Source: Caprella mutica (lineage: Eukaryota > Arthropoda > Malacostraca > Amphipoda > Caprellidae). From it: DNA of 64,000 nucleotides. Position 1 is the first letter of the stretch, and each line of letters opens with the position of its first letter. The stretch is from positions 124,001-188,000 of the forward strand of contig CANNZV010000259.1 in NCBI GenBank assembly GCA_947561585.1, in the 5' to 3' direction. This document shows positions 23,001 through 33,299 of this stretch, piece by piece. Below the pieces are notes generated by a model. That model was not told the origin of the DNA, searched no databases, and saw only the letters and a program-made list of their open reading frames with translations. The translations under genes were made by a program, and so were the position numbers.

Positions 23001-24018
23001 ATCATCACATTGACTCTTTTCTCTGATAGTATATCATCACAGTGACTCTTTTCTCTGATAGTACATCATCACAAATCACAATGACTCTTTACTCTGATAG
23101 TAAGTACATCATCACAGTGACTCACTGTACACGTCCACACGCTTATAATTCGTCAATGTGTTTGGTAAATATTGGTTGTGATATCTAGGTATCAAAAATA
23201 ATTATATTCAATGTACTTAAATTGGTCAATATAACTCAGTCTCTATACATGATTGTATGTCAGAATATATAAATATTCACCGTCACATAAAAGTATACAA
23301 TGTCTTACAGTCTTAGTTTTCGATTCTACTGTTTGACAAAGTTTTCAATTTTACTGCTTGACAAACAATTTTCCAATATGTTGGACCTCTTCAAACTCTA
23401 GTTTTTATCCAGTTGCTGTAAATACAGTTTTGATGAGAAAAAGAATTAATTTTGTACAGATTTTAGAACTAATCTTTCAAAATCTCTTGACTAAAAGGAA
23501 AAGTGTACTTTGCAAAGTACTTTTTACTTGGAAAGTAACAAGTAGGTACTTGTAAAAAGTACTTCTAAGTAATTATTCAAAGTACTTTTTGGAAAGTAGG
23601 TATTTCAAGTAGTACTTGAAGTACTTACTTGTTACTTAGTACTTTAACTTGGTAGGTACTTGGGAAGTACTTTCCCGCCCATCTCTGAGTAGAGACTTGG
23701 AGAGTATGTCAGTATGGGCGATTTTATATATTTTCTGTGCAAATATTCCTTTATTTTCTTTAATTCCTCCTATATTTAACTAGTATTATTTACATGAATT
23801 TTACAGAGAACAGAAGAACACTTTAGACTTTAGCAGTTGTTCAGGAATCAGTCCTACAATCTGGCTTTTTACTAACCTTTTGTTGTTCCTGCTAAATTAT
23901 CAGTTGTGGCCTTTGTATGAATATCCTTAGATGACGGTGATGGTTTGATTGCATAGACATTAACCCAGTGTGAACTTATAATGAAGAAAATGCAAACAAT
24001 AACGCTTTTCAAATGCAT
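8078..24018 (-). CDS. STIM: Stromal interaction molecule (STIM), ER calcium sensor, 15 coding exons
   Basis: STIM senses ER luminal calcium and opens Orai channels for store-operated entry. Exons (- strand): 23877-24018, 19966-20096, 17750-17869, 17107-17219, 15559-15674, 14948-15063, 14011-14164, 13499-13695, 13228-13325, 12510-12598, 12102-12173, 10642-10851, 9893-10133, 8610-8679, 8078-8410. All introns are GT-AG and phases close, giving 733 residues (human STIM1 685, STIM2 746). Signal peptide about 1-23; paired cysteines 49 and 57 as in STIM1; EF-hand loop 77-88 (DDDMSGEIDMNE) with Asp at 1, 3 and 9 and Glu at 12, Ser replacing the usual Asn at 5; hidden EF-hand about 100-130; SAM domain 132-206 (NWTVEE to AVLFGPP); membrane helix about 213-231; short coiled coil about 236-270; SOAR-like module 327-441 with LKFWLRKTYE and RWGEIERL; Ser/Pro-rich tail; polybasic end (RKKKKSFFGRL). 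The first coiled coil is much shorter than in vertebrates. No EB1-binding S/T-x-I-P motif was found. Minisatellites and transposons fill the introns. Confidence 0.93.
9115..9440 (+). repeat. Dispersed repeat D1, partial copy in STIM intron 13
   Basis: It shares the GAAACAAAGGCC start, TACAAGAAACATT, TTCATGAACAAAGTCACC, the AATGCA/CTTTGTG block and the end AACTCGTAGTTGAAGAGC followed by CCTAGCGCTATCC. It is diverged from the 6.8-kb copy and truncated at the right. Confidence 0.6.
10195..10632. repeat. 20-bp minisatellite in STIM intron 12
   Basis: About 21 units of TGCTAGAGAATGTGAAATAT alternate with a one-base variant (TAGTGAATG). Units are otherwise identical, which suggests recent expansion. 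The array fills most of a 508-bp intron and begins about 10 bases inside the splice donor of the exon ending at 10,642. Confidence 0.95.
12061..12173 (-). CDS. Possible alternative STIM terminal exon with polybasic end
   Basis: The exon normally ends at the donor at 12,102 (AG|GTAGGC, a weak donor). If it is read through, the frame stays open for 13 more codons and stops at 12,061-12,063. This would give a 462-residue form that ends just after the SOAR-like module with RRVSVKKKSLKR. The extension is rich in Lys and Arg, like the normal C-terminus, and contains an RRVS site that fits the PKA consensus. Only transcript data could show that it is used. Confidence 0.4.
12787..13130. repeat. 42-bp minisatellite in STIM intron 9
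   Basis: About eight units contain AAAGTCACCAGTAACATG, AAGAGGTGACACTAAC and TAAAGAA. Each unit holds GTCACC and GGTGAC, a small inverted pair, so the array could form repeated hairpins. Confidence 0.95.
13760..13977. mobile_element. MITE family M2 copy in STIM intron 7
   Basis: The left end has GTTACAAATTATCAGTCAG followed by TTTCACATATTCGGTCAT; the right end is its inverted counterpart (GACCGAAGATGTGAAA followed by ATAATTCGTAACTCACCCTA). The centre holds a perfect small palindrome around GGTATCATGG. It is non-coding and repeated elsewhere in the window. Confidence 0.75.
14316..14650 (+). repeat. Dispersed repeat D1, copy in STIM intron 6
   Basis: It starts with GGGGTTTAACGTCTG and contains GACTGGAAGAAGCAGTCAG, CATGCAGTCACTT, CACAGATAGAAGAGGAAAATG and AAGACCTCGTAGTTGAAGAG, matching the 6.8-kb copy in order. 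It is truncated after the CTAGCACTATC block. Confidence 0.7.
15077..15440. repeat. 25-bp minisatellite in STIM intron 5
   Basis: About 14 units of GGTACAAGATGATGCTTG plus CCATAAT or GTATAAT form the array. The two endings alternate in a higher-order pattern. Three open frames run across it on the - strand because of the repeat, not because of coding. The left edge adjoins the donor side of the exon that encodes the membrane segment. Confidence 0.95.
16190..16745 (+). pseudogene. 3' end of a truncated LINE in STIM intron 4
   Basis: On the + strand, one frame gives a short C-terminal peptide of the kind that ends many LINE ORF2 proteins (SVAIF-RSLKSYLIDQYVE). It is followed by an untranslated tail with repeated TTTATCCATTTAACAT units (about 68 bp, three copies, 16,425-16,590), the phrase GGTCCTGCAATATGCAGGAA and an AATAAA near 16,715. 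Only the end of the element is present. Confidence 0.45.
17354..17545 (+). repeat. Dispersed repeat D1, short copy in STIM intron 3
   Basis: This copy has GAACCAAAGACTAAATCG, GACTGGAAGAAGCAGTCAG and GGTGAAGAGCACAACCCTAG. The middle of the longer copies is deleted. Confidence 0.6.
18727..19793. mobile_element. Foldback (FB-like) transposon with 9-bp target duplication
   Basis: The two halves are near-perfect reverse complements: the 18,734-19,230 arm pairs with 19,340-19,786 around a loop of about 100 bp. The outer arms consist of tandem units of about 16 bp (CAATTGCTCGAAAGAA with small variants), the inner arms of unique sequence. The direct repeat ATCTAGTTA flanks the element at 18,718-18,726 and 19,794-19,802. 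Arms made of short tandem repeats and a 9-bp duplication recall the Drosophila FB elements, and 9 bp also fits Mutator-like transposons. There is no transposase. It sits in STIM intron 2. Confidence 0.85.
19804..19941. mobile_element. MITE family M2 copy in STIM intron 2
   Basis: The inverted ends contain TTATCGGTCAGTTTCACATC and CTTCGGTCATATAAGAAAAA and account for nearly the whole element. It lies directly beside the foldback element, separated only by the target duplication. Confidence 0.8.
20279..21254. mobile_element. Second foldback element in STIM intron 1
   Basis: The left arm, about 20,279-20,497, is the reverse complement of the right arm, about 21,037-21,254. Shared words include ATATTCTGGCAAAGT, TTACCATTAATTTTTGGTGG, TTACTGGAAATTTATG, AGTCAGTGGAATTTTG and ACCAAATA-AGACTGG. 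The right arm end carries a small second inverted pair. The core of about 540 bp has no reading frame. Target duplication is not clear. Confidence 0.75.
21501..21945. repeat. Interleaved inverted repeats (A-B-A'-B')
   Basis: Arm A (21,501-21,585) is the reverse complement of A' (21,733-21,816). Arm B (21,612-21,728) is the reverse complement of B' (21,824-21,945). Both pairs start with CCAAGTAA and end with TTACTTGG. The arms alternate instead of nesting, so both hairpins cannot form as simple cruciforms at once. It is non-coding. Confidence 0.8.
22214..23687. mobile_element. hAT-type non-autonomous element with perfect 8-bp target duplication
   Basis: The termini are CAGAGATGGGCGAAAAGTAC on the left and, read inward from the right, CAGAGATGGGCGGGAAAGTA. 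They are flanked by AGTAGAGA at 22,206-22,213 and 23,688-23,695. An 8-bp duplication and CAGNG-type ends are characteristic of hAT transposons. Sub-terminal regions are dense in AAGTACTT palindromes. The interior (22,420-23,130) is a 31-bp tandem array of about 22 units (TCTCTGATAGTACATCATC then ACAGTGACTC). No transposase frame exists, so mobility depended on an element elsewhere. It lies in STIM intron 1. Confidence 0.92.
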
Positions 24019-24520
24019 TATCTTTAACTAAATAACGTTGATACCTCACTTGATTAGGATAACTAGGTACCTCTCTCAAACAAACGATTATTAGGTAAAT
24101 GAAATTCAATTGAATGAGTAGTATTAGCTTATAATAATTTGATTAGGTATAGGTATACATAGCCTAAGATATCTAATCACTATTTGTTTATCAGGGACGA
24201 GGACCGTAAAAATTAACGAACATACTCTACGACAGAAAATTTGACACTAATGACGTCACGCTATTGTTTGCTAAATGAATTGCAGTGTTGTAAACGTTGT
24301 GAGATTCCCGTTAAATTTCAAATTATATATATATATAGGATAAGTTACGAATTATCGGTCAGTGTTCTGGAAATTTATATGTTTTATATCAGAGAAATAA
24401 AAATGTTATCATTAGTTTATAATTCTGTAAACATTCTCTTCATTCTCTATTAAGGTATTGTTTAAATTTATTCTATAGAGTGTAAACGTTAACCATCGTT
24501 AACGTCGTTCAGAGTGCCCA
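24019..24520. promoter_or_regulatory. 5' flank of STIM (putative promoter region)
   Basis: This is the DNA upstream of the STIM start codon on the - strand. A fragment of MITE family M2 (GTTACGAATTATCGGTCAG) is at 24,344-24,362. No TATA box or initiator can be assigned, and further non-coding 5' exons could lie to the right. Confidence 0.3.
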
Positions 24521-25231
24521 TGAATTAAATAGTTAGAAGGATACTCGCACTCGACAGAAATACCGACAAAGAAAATGCAGGTGACGTCACTTGGAATACG
24601 ATTTCAATGTTCTTGTATTGTTTACTTTCAGTCTGTAGCTCAATACTAGCTTTTCTGTAGCTTAATACTAGCTTTACAAAAAAACAGCTATTAGCTACTT
24701 TATTCTATACAGTTTTCTTTTTTTATTCATTTTAATAATTTGTATATATTATGAACAACAATTTAAAGTTAGTGTTCTGTGATTTTCATTCACTCCTTAA
24801 TTGAAGAAATCCACCGACTAATATTAATTATATATACCTGTATTTCACCATATTTATTTTATCGTGATGAAAAGTTAATTCATATACATTTTTTATTAGA
24901 ATTTACTCTCTATACCTAGTTCTCCAATTTCAATCATTGTTGGAGAATACACAATCGATCGTAGTCGACACAAATCCAATTATTATTGAATCTGAGTTAA
25001 ATTCAATAAATGATTTCAGTATTAGGTATATATATATAATTATATAATAACATTTACGATGTATTTAATTATATATTTGACTAATTAATCAAAAGTTATT
25101 TCATGGATCTATAACCAAATATTACCGATGCGAGTATCTGTATACCAGGTGACGTCATGAGTGGCGTGCGTGACGTCACACTTTCGCATCATTTTCAAGT
25201 GCGAGTATCCTTCTAACTATTTAATTCATGG
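24521..25231. mobile_element. TIR element, about 710 bp, with TGACGTCA sites
   Basis: The inverted ends share CATGAATTAAATAGTTAGAA and GGATACTCGCACT, about 33 bp in all. TGACGTCA octamers, or close matches, occur near both ends (24,582; 25,150; 25,170). There is no reading frame. The target duplication is not resolved and the superfamily unknown. Confidence 0.7.
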
Positions 25232-26132
25232 CCAGTCCTATATTTTAGGGGCAGAGACGTCAAATTCCTCACAAAAAAATCCTCAACTCAAAATACTGTA
25301 GTACAGAAGTATAGACTCCAACCTTGATGTAAGCTATCTTTGGAAACAAATAATAGAGATATATTGATAGTATTTTTTTTGTATTTTACCATTTCATTGC
25401 TTTATAAATATATAAATTAATAAATACCTAACGCAGTTGTTCTAGCACAGTACGTCCTAGGTATATCGTCAAATAATTATTTTATAGTTTGTGTCATCAT
25501 TATTTGAACTAATAATCACATGCATTAATAATTATTGATAATATTTACGTCTTCACTTTGCATTTATCTCTTCTAAGTTTTTGTATTAGAGTCTCTTCAA
25601 AGTTGATTTAATAAAAAACTGGTAATTTTCTCTTCACTCGTTTAACGAGTTTAATAGTAACTTACCCCATATGCCTATAGTCGTTTGGCAGACTATAGGC
25701 CTTTCTCTTATTCCTAGATATAAAATAGGTTTTACGGTATATAATGTAAGTTGTATTTGAATATATTTTATATATAGCAACAAATAATGGTTAAATGATT
25801 AAAACCTTATTGTACGTATTAGTTAAGATCTTTCTTTAAATATTGTGATCATTTTTCTTTTTCTTAATAAATATTATTTCAATTGATCATGTAGTACACC
25901 AGACAGACGTCTTCAAATATATAAGTTTTTCTCCGACCTGTTTTATTTCAAACACGGCTTCGGCAGAAACGCGGAGTCGCGCGACAGTCAGTCTTACATC
26001 TTCGAAAGAATCTTCGGAAATATAATATAAAAATTAAAATATTATATTATTATATCATTTGGATCTTTCTCATTTGACGACCCCCACCAAATTTAATCAA
26101 TTTTTTCTTATATATAATACATAATAAATGAA
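25232..26132. other. AT-rich DNA, no gene seen
   Basis: No repeat arms, RNA gene or coding frame could be supported. A slightly more GC-rich patch at 25,940-26,000 (CGGAGTCGCGCGACAG) has no recognised identity. Confidence 0.4.
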
Positions 26133-26492
26133 AAATATCACCCCTGCCAGGTCATTAACCATTCCATAAGTGTGTGCAGTCCAATAAGCTAGTGGATACA
26201 CCAAACTATATATACATTACAGTTTCATGTAAAAATCTATAATGTTTGAGTAATTTAAATGAAAACTCCAGTTTTTTCAAAGTTCTCAATCCTTCAGTAA
26301 TACATAGGAAATAAATAACTTTAAACCTTCATATCACAAAAAATGTAGTTTCTACAAAAAACAGTTACGATTTTGGATTCTATGGACAAAAGATACATAT
26401 AAAAAAATTAAATTTGGTATGGTTCGTGACCGTTCGTCAAATGGGAAAGGTGCTATCGATTTTTCTTATATGACCGAAGATGTGAACCCAAC
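26133..26492 (+). repeat. Local repeat unit, copy A (left piece)
   Basis: It begins CACCCCTGCCAGG and ends TGAACCCAACCGAT. The same sequence is at 35,329-35,570 plus 38,951-39,065. Copy A is split by the LTR element and continues at 34,544-34,612. Its 3' part contains an M2-type word (TATATGACCGAAGATGTGAA). Confidence 0.85.
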
Positions 26493-26497
26493 CGATA

Positions 26498-27736
26498 TAT
26501 TAAATTGCCCTTTTCCTATGGGATTGATAGTAAATTATCACCTATTTTCTAAGTAGATGAGGCTTGTTAATAAACTTATCCCATAGGGCAAAATAAGTCT
26601 CCGGGTTCTTTAACAATTATTTGTATTTCTTAACTTGAAGAGACTTGGAGGTAATTGATTGAATTCTATTAAACTGACAAATGACTAAACGGTAAAAGTT
26701 TTTAGGAAGTAAATTAAACACAAGGAAGTTTTAAATGGGTGTACTTATATTAAAGTTCGAATAGTACAGAGTTCTAAGACTTACGCACAAGTCTTCAAAT
26801 AACACAACACAAGTTTTAAATAAACTAGCGGTTGAGTAAACTTAAGGGTTTAAAATAAACAAGGGTCTGAGTTGCCAACTCTCGAAACCCGTGGATGGAC
26901 AAGTCCGACCAACTTGGTCCGACCAACCAGTCTTCAAGAGACCATCGCGAACTATGAACACTTTAGTTAGGTGCCAATGGTATTTAAAGGATGAACTGGA
27001 GAGTCCAACCTTCCAGTGAGTGAATAAACTTCTGTTAAGGTACTGATAGTACTTTTCAAAGATGTTTTTCTACTCACTGCAGATAGAAATAACACACAAT
27101 GCATTATTCAAATTTAACACGCTAGTGGTAATGGCTTTCTATACGATTAACATATAGATCGATCAGATTTACTAATAGTTCATTTTAGTGAAACCTGATT
27201 TACTAATAAACATCCAAATTTAAGCATACTATTTCAGAGTCCTGTTTAACCTATACATGATCAGAAATGTTACAAGTTCCTAACTATTAATTAAGTATTT
27301 CAATTAGAATAATTGAAGTACTTACTTAATTCTTTTTAAATTAATTAAGTATTAATTTCAATTCTATCTATAGAAAAAGAACTCAATATTCCAAGTTGTA
27401 TAACTGATTTACAAAGTTCATGAAGTTATATAACTTAGTACAAATTATAAAGTTATATTCTGAGTTACAAGTTATAGCTCTGGGTTACAAGTTATAAAGT
27501 TATGTTCTGAAGTTACAAGTTATATTAGCGACTTACATCAAAGCTATTCGTTTATAATTATATTCGAGCTCCTAGCGAGAATAACATGACCATAAATTTA
27601 AATAGCATTTCCTTCTAATGAACAGTGTACAAGATTAAAAAGATTATGTCCGATTAAATGATTATCAAATTATAGAAATTGAAAGATTAAGTAAAGATAC
27701 AAGTTCAGCGTATTAACAATCTTTCTATTGTTAATA
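26498..27736 (-). repeat. LTR (left copy, 3' LTR of the element)
   Basis: It is identical in length to the right LTR and differs at about 26,739 (G/A) and 27,393 (C/T). Its right edge carries a 10-bp hairpin, TATTAACAAT and ATTGTTAATA around a 6-base loop. Confidence 0.9.
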
Positions 27737-27750
27737 TCACTCCCCCCTTC
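27737..27750 (-). other. Polypurine tract
   Basis: The - strand reads GAAGGGGGGAGTGA directly before the LTR end TATTAA: 13 of 14 bases are purines. In LTR retrotransposons this primes plus-strand synthesis and marks the 3' end of the interior, which fixes the orientation as - strand. Confidence 0.75.
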
Positions 27751-28742
27751 ATGTTTCAACCGACTTGTCGGTTGAATTTCAATTTCTAAACCCTTATTAT
27801 CGAAATCCAATCGATAAATATCCTAAGAAATTTCGAACAACACTCGGAAAACATCCTATGAAATTTCTTAAAATTTCTAAGTCCGAAACACAAATTATAT
27901 CTATTAAAACAAAAGAAATTTAATCACTCGATTCATGTATTATGAATTTCAGATTAAAATTTGATCTGCTAAATAGATCAGTCTTTTCATCATAAAATTT
28001 GTGTGTACAAAAATATGATGACAAGACAATTCCTATCATATATGTAATCATGAATTCTACCTCTGGTCAAGATATTAAATCAAAATAGAGTAAAAATTTA
28101 TAAGTTATTCTACTCATATTCAGAAACATACATCAAAAATATATTTTCATTTTATGGAATTTATTTAACTAATAAAGATATTCAGTATCTAACCTTGTTT
28201 ATAATTATTCAAAATTGAACCTGAAATCCCATTTCATCCAGTTCTAAAATTTCAAAACATGAAACATCAAATTATAAATCTCAAATTCAAGTTGAACAAT
28301 CATAAAACTTCAATCTATAACTGCTAAATTTATATTTTAACTTTTTAAATAAAAGTAACCATTACCTTTCTAAAAATTAAATATGTATGTTCTCAATTCT
28401 TAAACACTTAAATGGAAATAGTATCCAGGTGAATGTCTAGTCATTGAAAACACCCTTAAAGTTTTTCTTCAAAATATAAAGTTCGTTTAATACTTTACTG
28501 CAATATAGTCCAACTATAAACATCTTACTTTCATTCAAGAACCAAAATTATAATGCTTACAAATAAGATTATCAATAAAATCTAAGCATACGATTATAAT
28601 ATATCTACTATTATTATATCTTCTACTTCAAGCATAGTAATTTGAAACGTTGGAAATAAAGTTAAGTAATTTTCAAATGAAATTAATTTCAAAATCAATA
28701 GAGATTAATTACTTTTCATATTTCCAATGAATATAATCTATA

Positions 28743-28895
28743 ATCAATAGAACTTAGTTAACTTTTATATCTCAAATGAATATAAGCTATAGTCAATAGA
28801 ACTTAGTTAACTTTTATATCTCAAATGAATATAAGCTATAGTCAATAGAACTTAATTAACTTTTATATCTCAAATGAATATAATCTTACATCAAA
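28743..28895. repeat. 49-bp tandem repeat inside the LTR element
   Basis: About three units contain TCAATAGAACTTAGTTAACT, TTTATATCTCAAATGAATA and AAGCTATAG. They lie in the non-coding interior of the retrotransposon derivative. Confidence 0.8.
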
Positions 28896-29504
28896 ATCGA
28901 AACTTCATTATAGTTTATTCTAATTCCAAAATATTCATTTCAAAATATATGAGTAAAACTAAATTCGTTATTACTTATCTTAAACTTCTCTCTTCTTAAA
29001 CTATGGTTATATATGTTATGTAATATTATACGAGCTATATTATTGGTTAGTATTCATCTATACTATTGTTAGCCTTACATAACCTATTTTTATTCGTATT
29101 GAATAAACATATTCAGATTTCGTTTAAAATATCCAATGAAATTAAAAGTTACTTTAAATCAAATGTTCAACTTCGAAATCTGTAAACTATCAAATGAAAT
29201 CTTAAGTAATCCTTTAAAGAATTAATTTTCAAATAAACATCAATGATTAAATGCTCATAACCTGAATGTTTCAATAAGCAATTAATATATAAACTTTCTT
29301 TAAAGTAAATTCAAAGTATAGAAATCTAAGTTAATTGGACTAAAGTAATAATCCAAAATTTAGAATAATAAGATCAAGGTGAAATGATCTAAATGTGTCG
29401 GTACCATCAGAGAAGACTTCTCAAAGTAGGTACATGAGAGTTGAAGCCCCCATGTTCATTCTCCTCCTTCAGAATGAATGGTTCCCTCAGGTTATCGGGC
29501 ATTG

Positions 29505-29625
29505 GTTTGTGACGTCACCAAGTATGACTGCGAAGTCGTCACCAAGTATGATTGTGAAGTCATCATCAAGTATGACTGTGAAGTCATCATCAAGTATGAC
29601 TGTGAAGTCATCACCAAGTGTGCTC
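29505..29625. repeat. 24-bp tandem repeat inside the LTR element
   Basis: Five units of GTATGACTGTGAAGTCATCA plus TCAA. The open frames across it (29,395-29,786) arise from the periodicity and resemble no retroelement protein. Confidence 0.8.
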
Positions 29626-30689
29626 CACTGCTCAAACTTCTCGTCACTAGGCGTAGCTCGGCTTATCCTTTTCGGATCAACAAGTTACTGGTGTTGGATT
29701 GTTCCAACATCTGGTTTGTTATTGCTCTGCTCCAGTTTCTCGAGAGATGTTTTTCAAGTTTTAGGAATAAAATAAATCAGCATTAATTTAAGTATAATTA
29801 GGATTATATTTTTACCTAACTATTACTTTTAGACTTACAGTTGAAGGATAATATTACTATTTTACTATTGCTAAAACATGATTGTTTTAATTATTTCCAA
29901 AATTTTGTACAATGATTCTACAAAATTCTTTAATATTATAGTATTGTTATAATCCTTCAAGTAATATCATAGTTTGATAATATATATCTCACATAACATT
30001 TATTTCAAAATATACCTCATTCAGTTTACAATACATATTCCTATTATTATAAAACTGTAAAGAAGGGGTTAGTTTATATATATAACATATTTTTCACTTA
30101 AAACTAGGTTCATGAAAATCTTGGACACAATCAAAACTGTTATGTTTCTTTTTATTGTTACGTTACTTTACAAGATTTTCACTTATAGTGATAAATTCAT
30201 AGTAAAATCAAGTAATTCACCTTCAACCGATGTCTTGCCCATATCGTCAGATCGTCAGATGGATGGGGTTCATTGCTTTTGGTTAGCCTCCTTTACGTGT
30301 GTTTCTGCAATTACAGGTGAACTTTACTAGCTTATACAAGAAACTTACATCTTACATAGATTATTTATCTACCATTACATTACATTTCATCAATAATTAT
30401 AAGTGTTAGTCAACATAATTTTCTTAATTACTCTTAACTTACAAACACACAGTTATTTATATATATTTTATGTTTCACTAAACATCAATGCATTATATAT
30501 ATATATATATATATCTATATCATTCCTTGTCAATCCTTTAAAATGTTTCACTCTTTTTATACTGAGTCATACCTCTGAGTTTAATATTTACGTTATATCT
30601 TAATCTGACTCGATTATCTTTAATCACTGAAACGATTGACAGGTTCTTTTTTTCAAATACTGCGATTATTACTATTTGAATAGGAATAC

Positions 30690-30995
30690 ATCATAATTAT
30701 CAATTGACTTCATCCCTGAAAATTAGGTATGATTCGTTACATATGTACGTTACGTGCATATCATAGGTATTTCCGGTTTACCTGAAACCTTGTTTATTTT
30801 TATAAATATAAATTGACATTATAATTATCTATTGACTTCATCCCTGAAAATTAGGTATGATTTCGTCATATATGTACAATACATGCACATCTTAGGTATT
30901 TGCGGTTTTACCTGAAACCCTTTTTATATTTTATAATATCACAACTCAATGTTGTATCTTAGGTATTACGGTTTTACCTGAAACCTCGTCTATAT
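30690..30995. repeat. Tandem repeat of about 120 bp inside the LTR element
   Basis: Two full units and one partial unit share TTGACTTCATCCCTGAAAAT, TAGGTATGAT, TTAGGTATT and GGTTTTACCTGAAACC. It is non-coding. Confidence 0.7.
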
Positions 30996-33280
30996 TTTAT
31001 AATATGACAACTCATTTGACTTTCACTGACTTAAAGGATGTTTTGACCCTATAGTCAGATATTCACATCCGTGACTGTACTTTCGGTATATTTCTATATG
31101 ATATAACCGTTTTTATGATATCAACTTCTCTCGATATCACTTTCTCTTGATATTACCTACTAAACAAAACAGCGTAATTTATAATTTCCAAAGATTTTTA
31201 TCGACGTTATTGCTTTTTAAGCCACAAACAATAAATATCATTTCATTAAAATATGCAAAATTAATGAAATACGAGAATGGGTTAATTACTTCCATTCCAG
31301 TACTAAAAATATGGAAAATTACCTCGTTAATATAAAATAGGTATATCGTTACTTTACCAAATTCACCTTTGGTTATTTACATGACAAATTCACAGGTTAT
31401 AAGACCCATTTAATATCATCAACTTGGAATATTTTTATTCTCTTTATCTGTGAATATACAGTTACATATTCCATCTGTATCTCTATTTATGAGTATACAG
31501 GTTACTACTAATATATTTGCAACTATATTAGCTCATTTAAACATTGTCCTAATGTTTTTTTTTTTACTTAATACTTTAAACTAGTATTTTTAAGTTCGTT
31601 CTCGTCATTCGAACTTTTATATACGATTTTCTGAATTCTTTTATAATTAATTATTATAATTATACTTCGCCTTTTATAGGACAACAACAGTTATTTTGTT
31701 ATATAACGTACTTTCCACAAGTATTTGCAATCTTCGCGCATTTTATACAACTTTCACTTTCTGAAACATACGTTCCATTAGTTTTCAAAGATTTTACTTA
31801 TAGAATAATTATGCAAAATAAATTAGATTTAAATGTCGTTCTCAGTCAGATGATTATAAAAGTACTGAAATACATGGTATTATTAGCCTGTCAAAATGTA
31901 AATAGTTTTCACTATCCCGACACATCTAAAATATTCTATGCAATTAATATATTCCCAGATTCAATTATATCTGTTAAAAGTTTATAACCTTTAAATGATA
32001 CGCATTGACTAAAATTGTCATATCATCTTACTTTACTACTAACTGCGCTATTTGAGGCTACTGGTCTTTGACACTACTTTTTACTCCACTATTTGAGACT
32101 ATGATATAAATCTATCATTCCCCCAGGAATGTAGTGTCATAACTACACTTTATATTACTAGGAACCTTTGTGGCAGGTTGTAACTATTTGTGTCGTATTT
32201 TGGTAAAGCCATTCTTTATTACATACTACCTTATCTAACAAAACCTTTCAATATACACTGTAAAGATTAATAATTAGTAAAGATTAATAAAGACAATATA
32301 AAATTCACAATACAAAAATATAAGTAGACATTATTATATTCCAGACACAAAATTCATTACAATACATTAACTTTAGGTTAAATAGTTAAATAGCATCACC
32401 TAATTTGCCTCTCGTTGTTTAGCTGCCTGTTTACCAGATGGTAGTGTAGATTATAAATCTCATGTAGGGTTGCCTCATAGCTTTCCTTTTTTTCTGGAGT
32501 CATTCGATTCTTCTGTTCTCCCGTTTAGATTGTAGATTTCATGAAGTATTGCCTCGTAGCTCTCCTTTTTTCTACTTGCGCTGTTTCTTGTCCTCTTCTT
32601 ACTGCCTTTCCTTCGTAATCCCTTGGGTGATTACCGCCAGATAAAGTGAGTTTCTGTCGCGATGTATTTTTGTCGCTGTTAGTACTTTGTCGCTAGTGCC
32701 TAGCCACCTTCACTTAATTTGGCGTATCCATGCTCAGCTCGAAGTTTGTGTTGCAGCTTGGATGATTGATTTTATTTATGCGCGCCGCTCGTTTTATACT
32801 CGGCTCGAATTTTCTCACCGGTCTTTAGAATATTAATGGTATTCTAGAACAGTTTTTATAGTTAACTGCTGTTAACTTGAAAAGTATCCTTTCACATGTC
32901 ATGTGAATCTTTTCTGTTGCTTTTCCTTCCTTTTTTATGAAGTGCTGCAGGACTTCCGTATGTGAGTTGAAAGGGTGTGTTCTCCCATATGTGATGGAAG
33001 AGTGTGTTCTCCCATCGGCATTGTAGAGTTGCTCCCGTAATGTCCTTTTATCGGAAGGAGTGTGATTGGCTAGTTCACTCGCATTACATTCAATGCTTAC
33101 CTAGTGATTAACACTGTATAACACTAGGGTTTCATAGTTCTGGTTTTGTACCCTCTTTATCACTGACACTGTCTTTCCAACTTTCCTTTTACTTCTCTAA
33201 AAATCTTTAAACCATTTATATTAAGTCAGTTCTTTTCGTTAATAGATTCTAACCTCTTTTTTCCTCCCTCTTTTCTTCAA

Positions 33281-33298
33281 GACCGTTTGAAGATGCCA
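33281..33298 (-). other. Primer-binding site
   Basis: The - strand reads TGGCATCTTCAAACGG one base inside the right LTR. TGG is the complement of a tRNA CCA end, as expected for priming of minus-strand synthesis. The matching tRNA cannot be named from this sequence. Confidence 0.7.
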
Positions 33299-33299
33299 A

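Noticed and set aside
29395..29786. 126- and 102-codon + strand frames inside the LTR element as gag or an accessory gene
   Set aside because: They are on the strand opposite to the element, driven by a 24-bp repeat, and have no retroelement motif.
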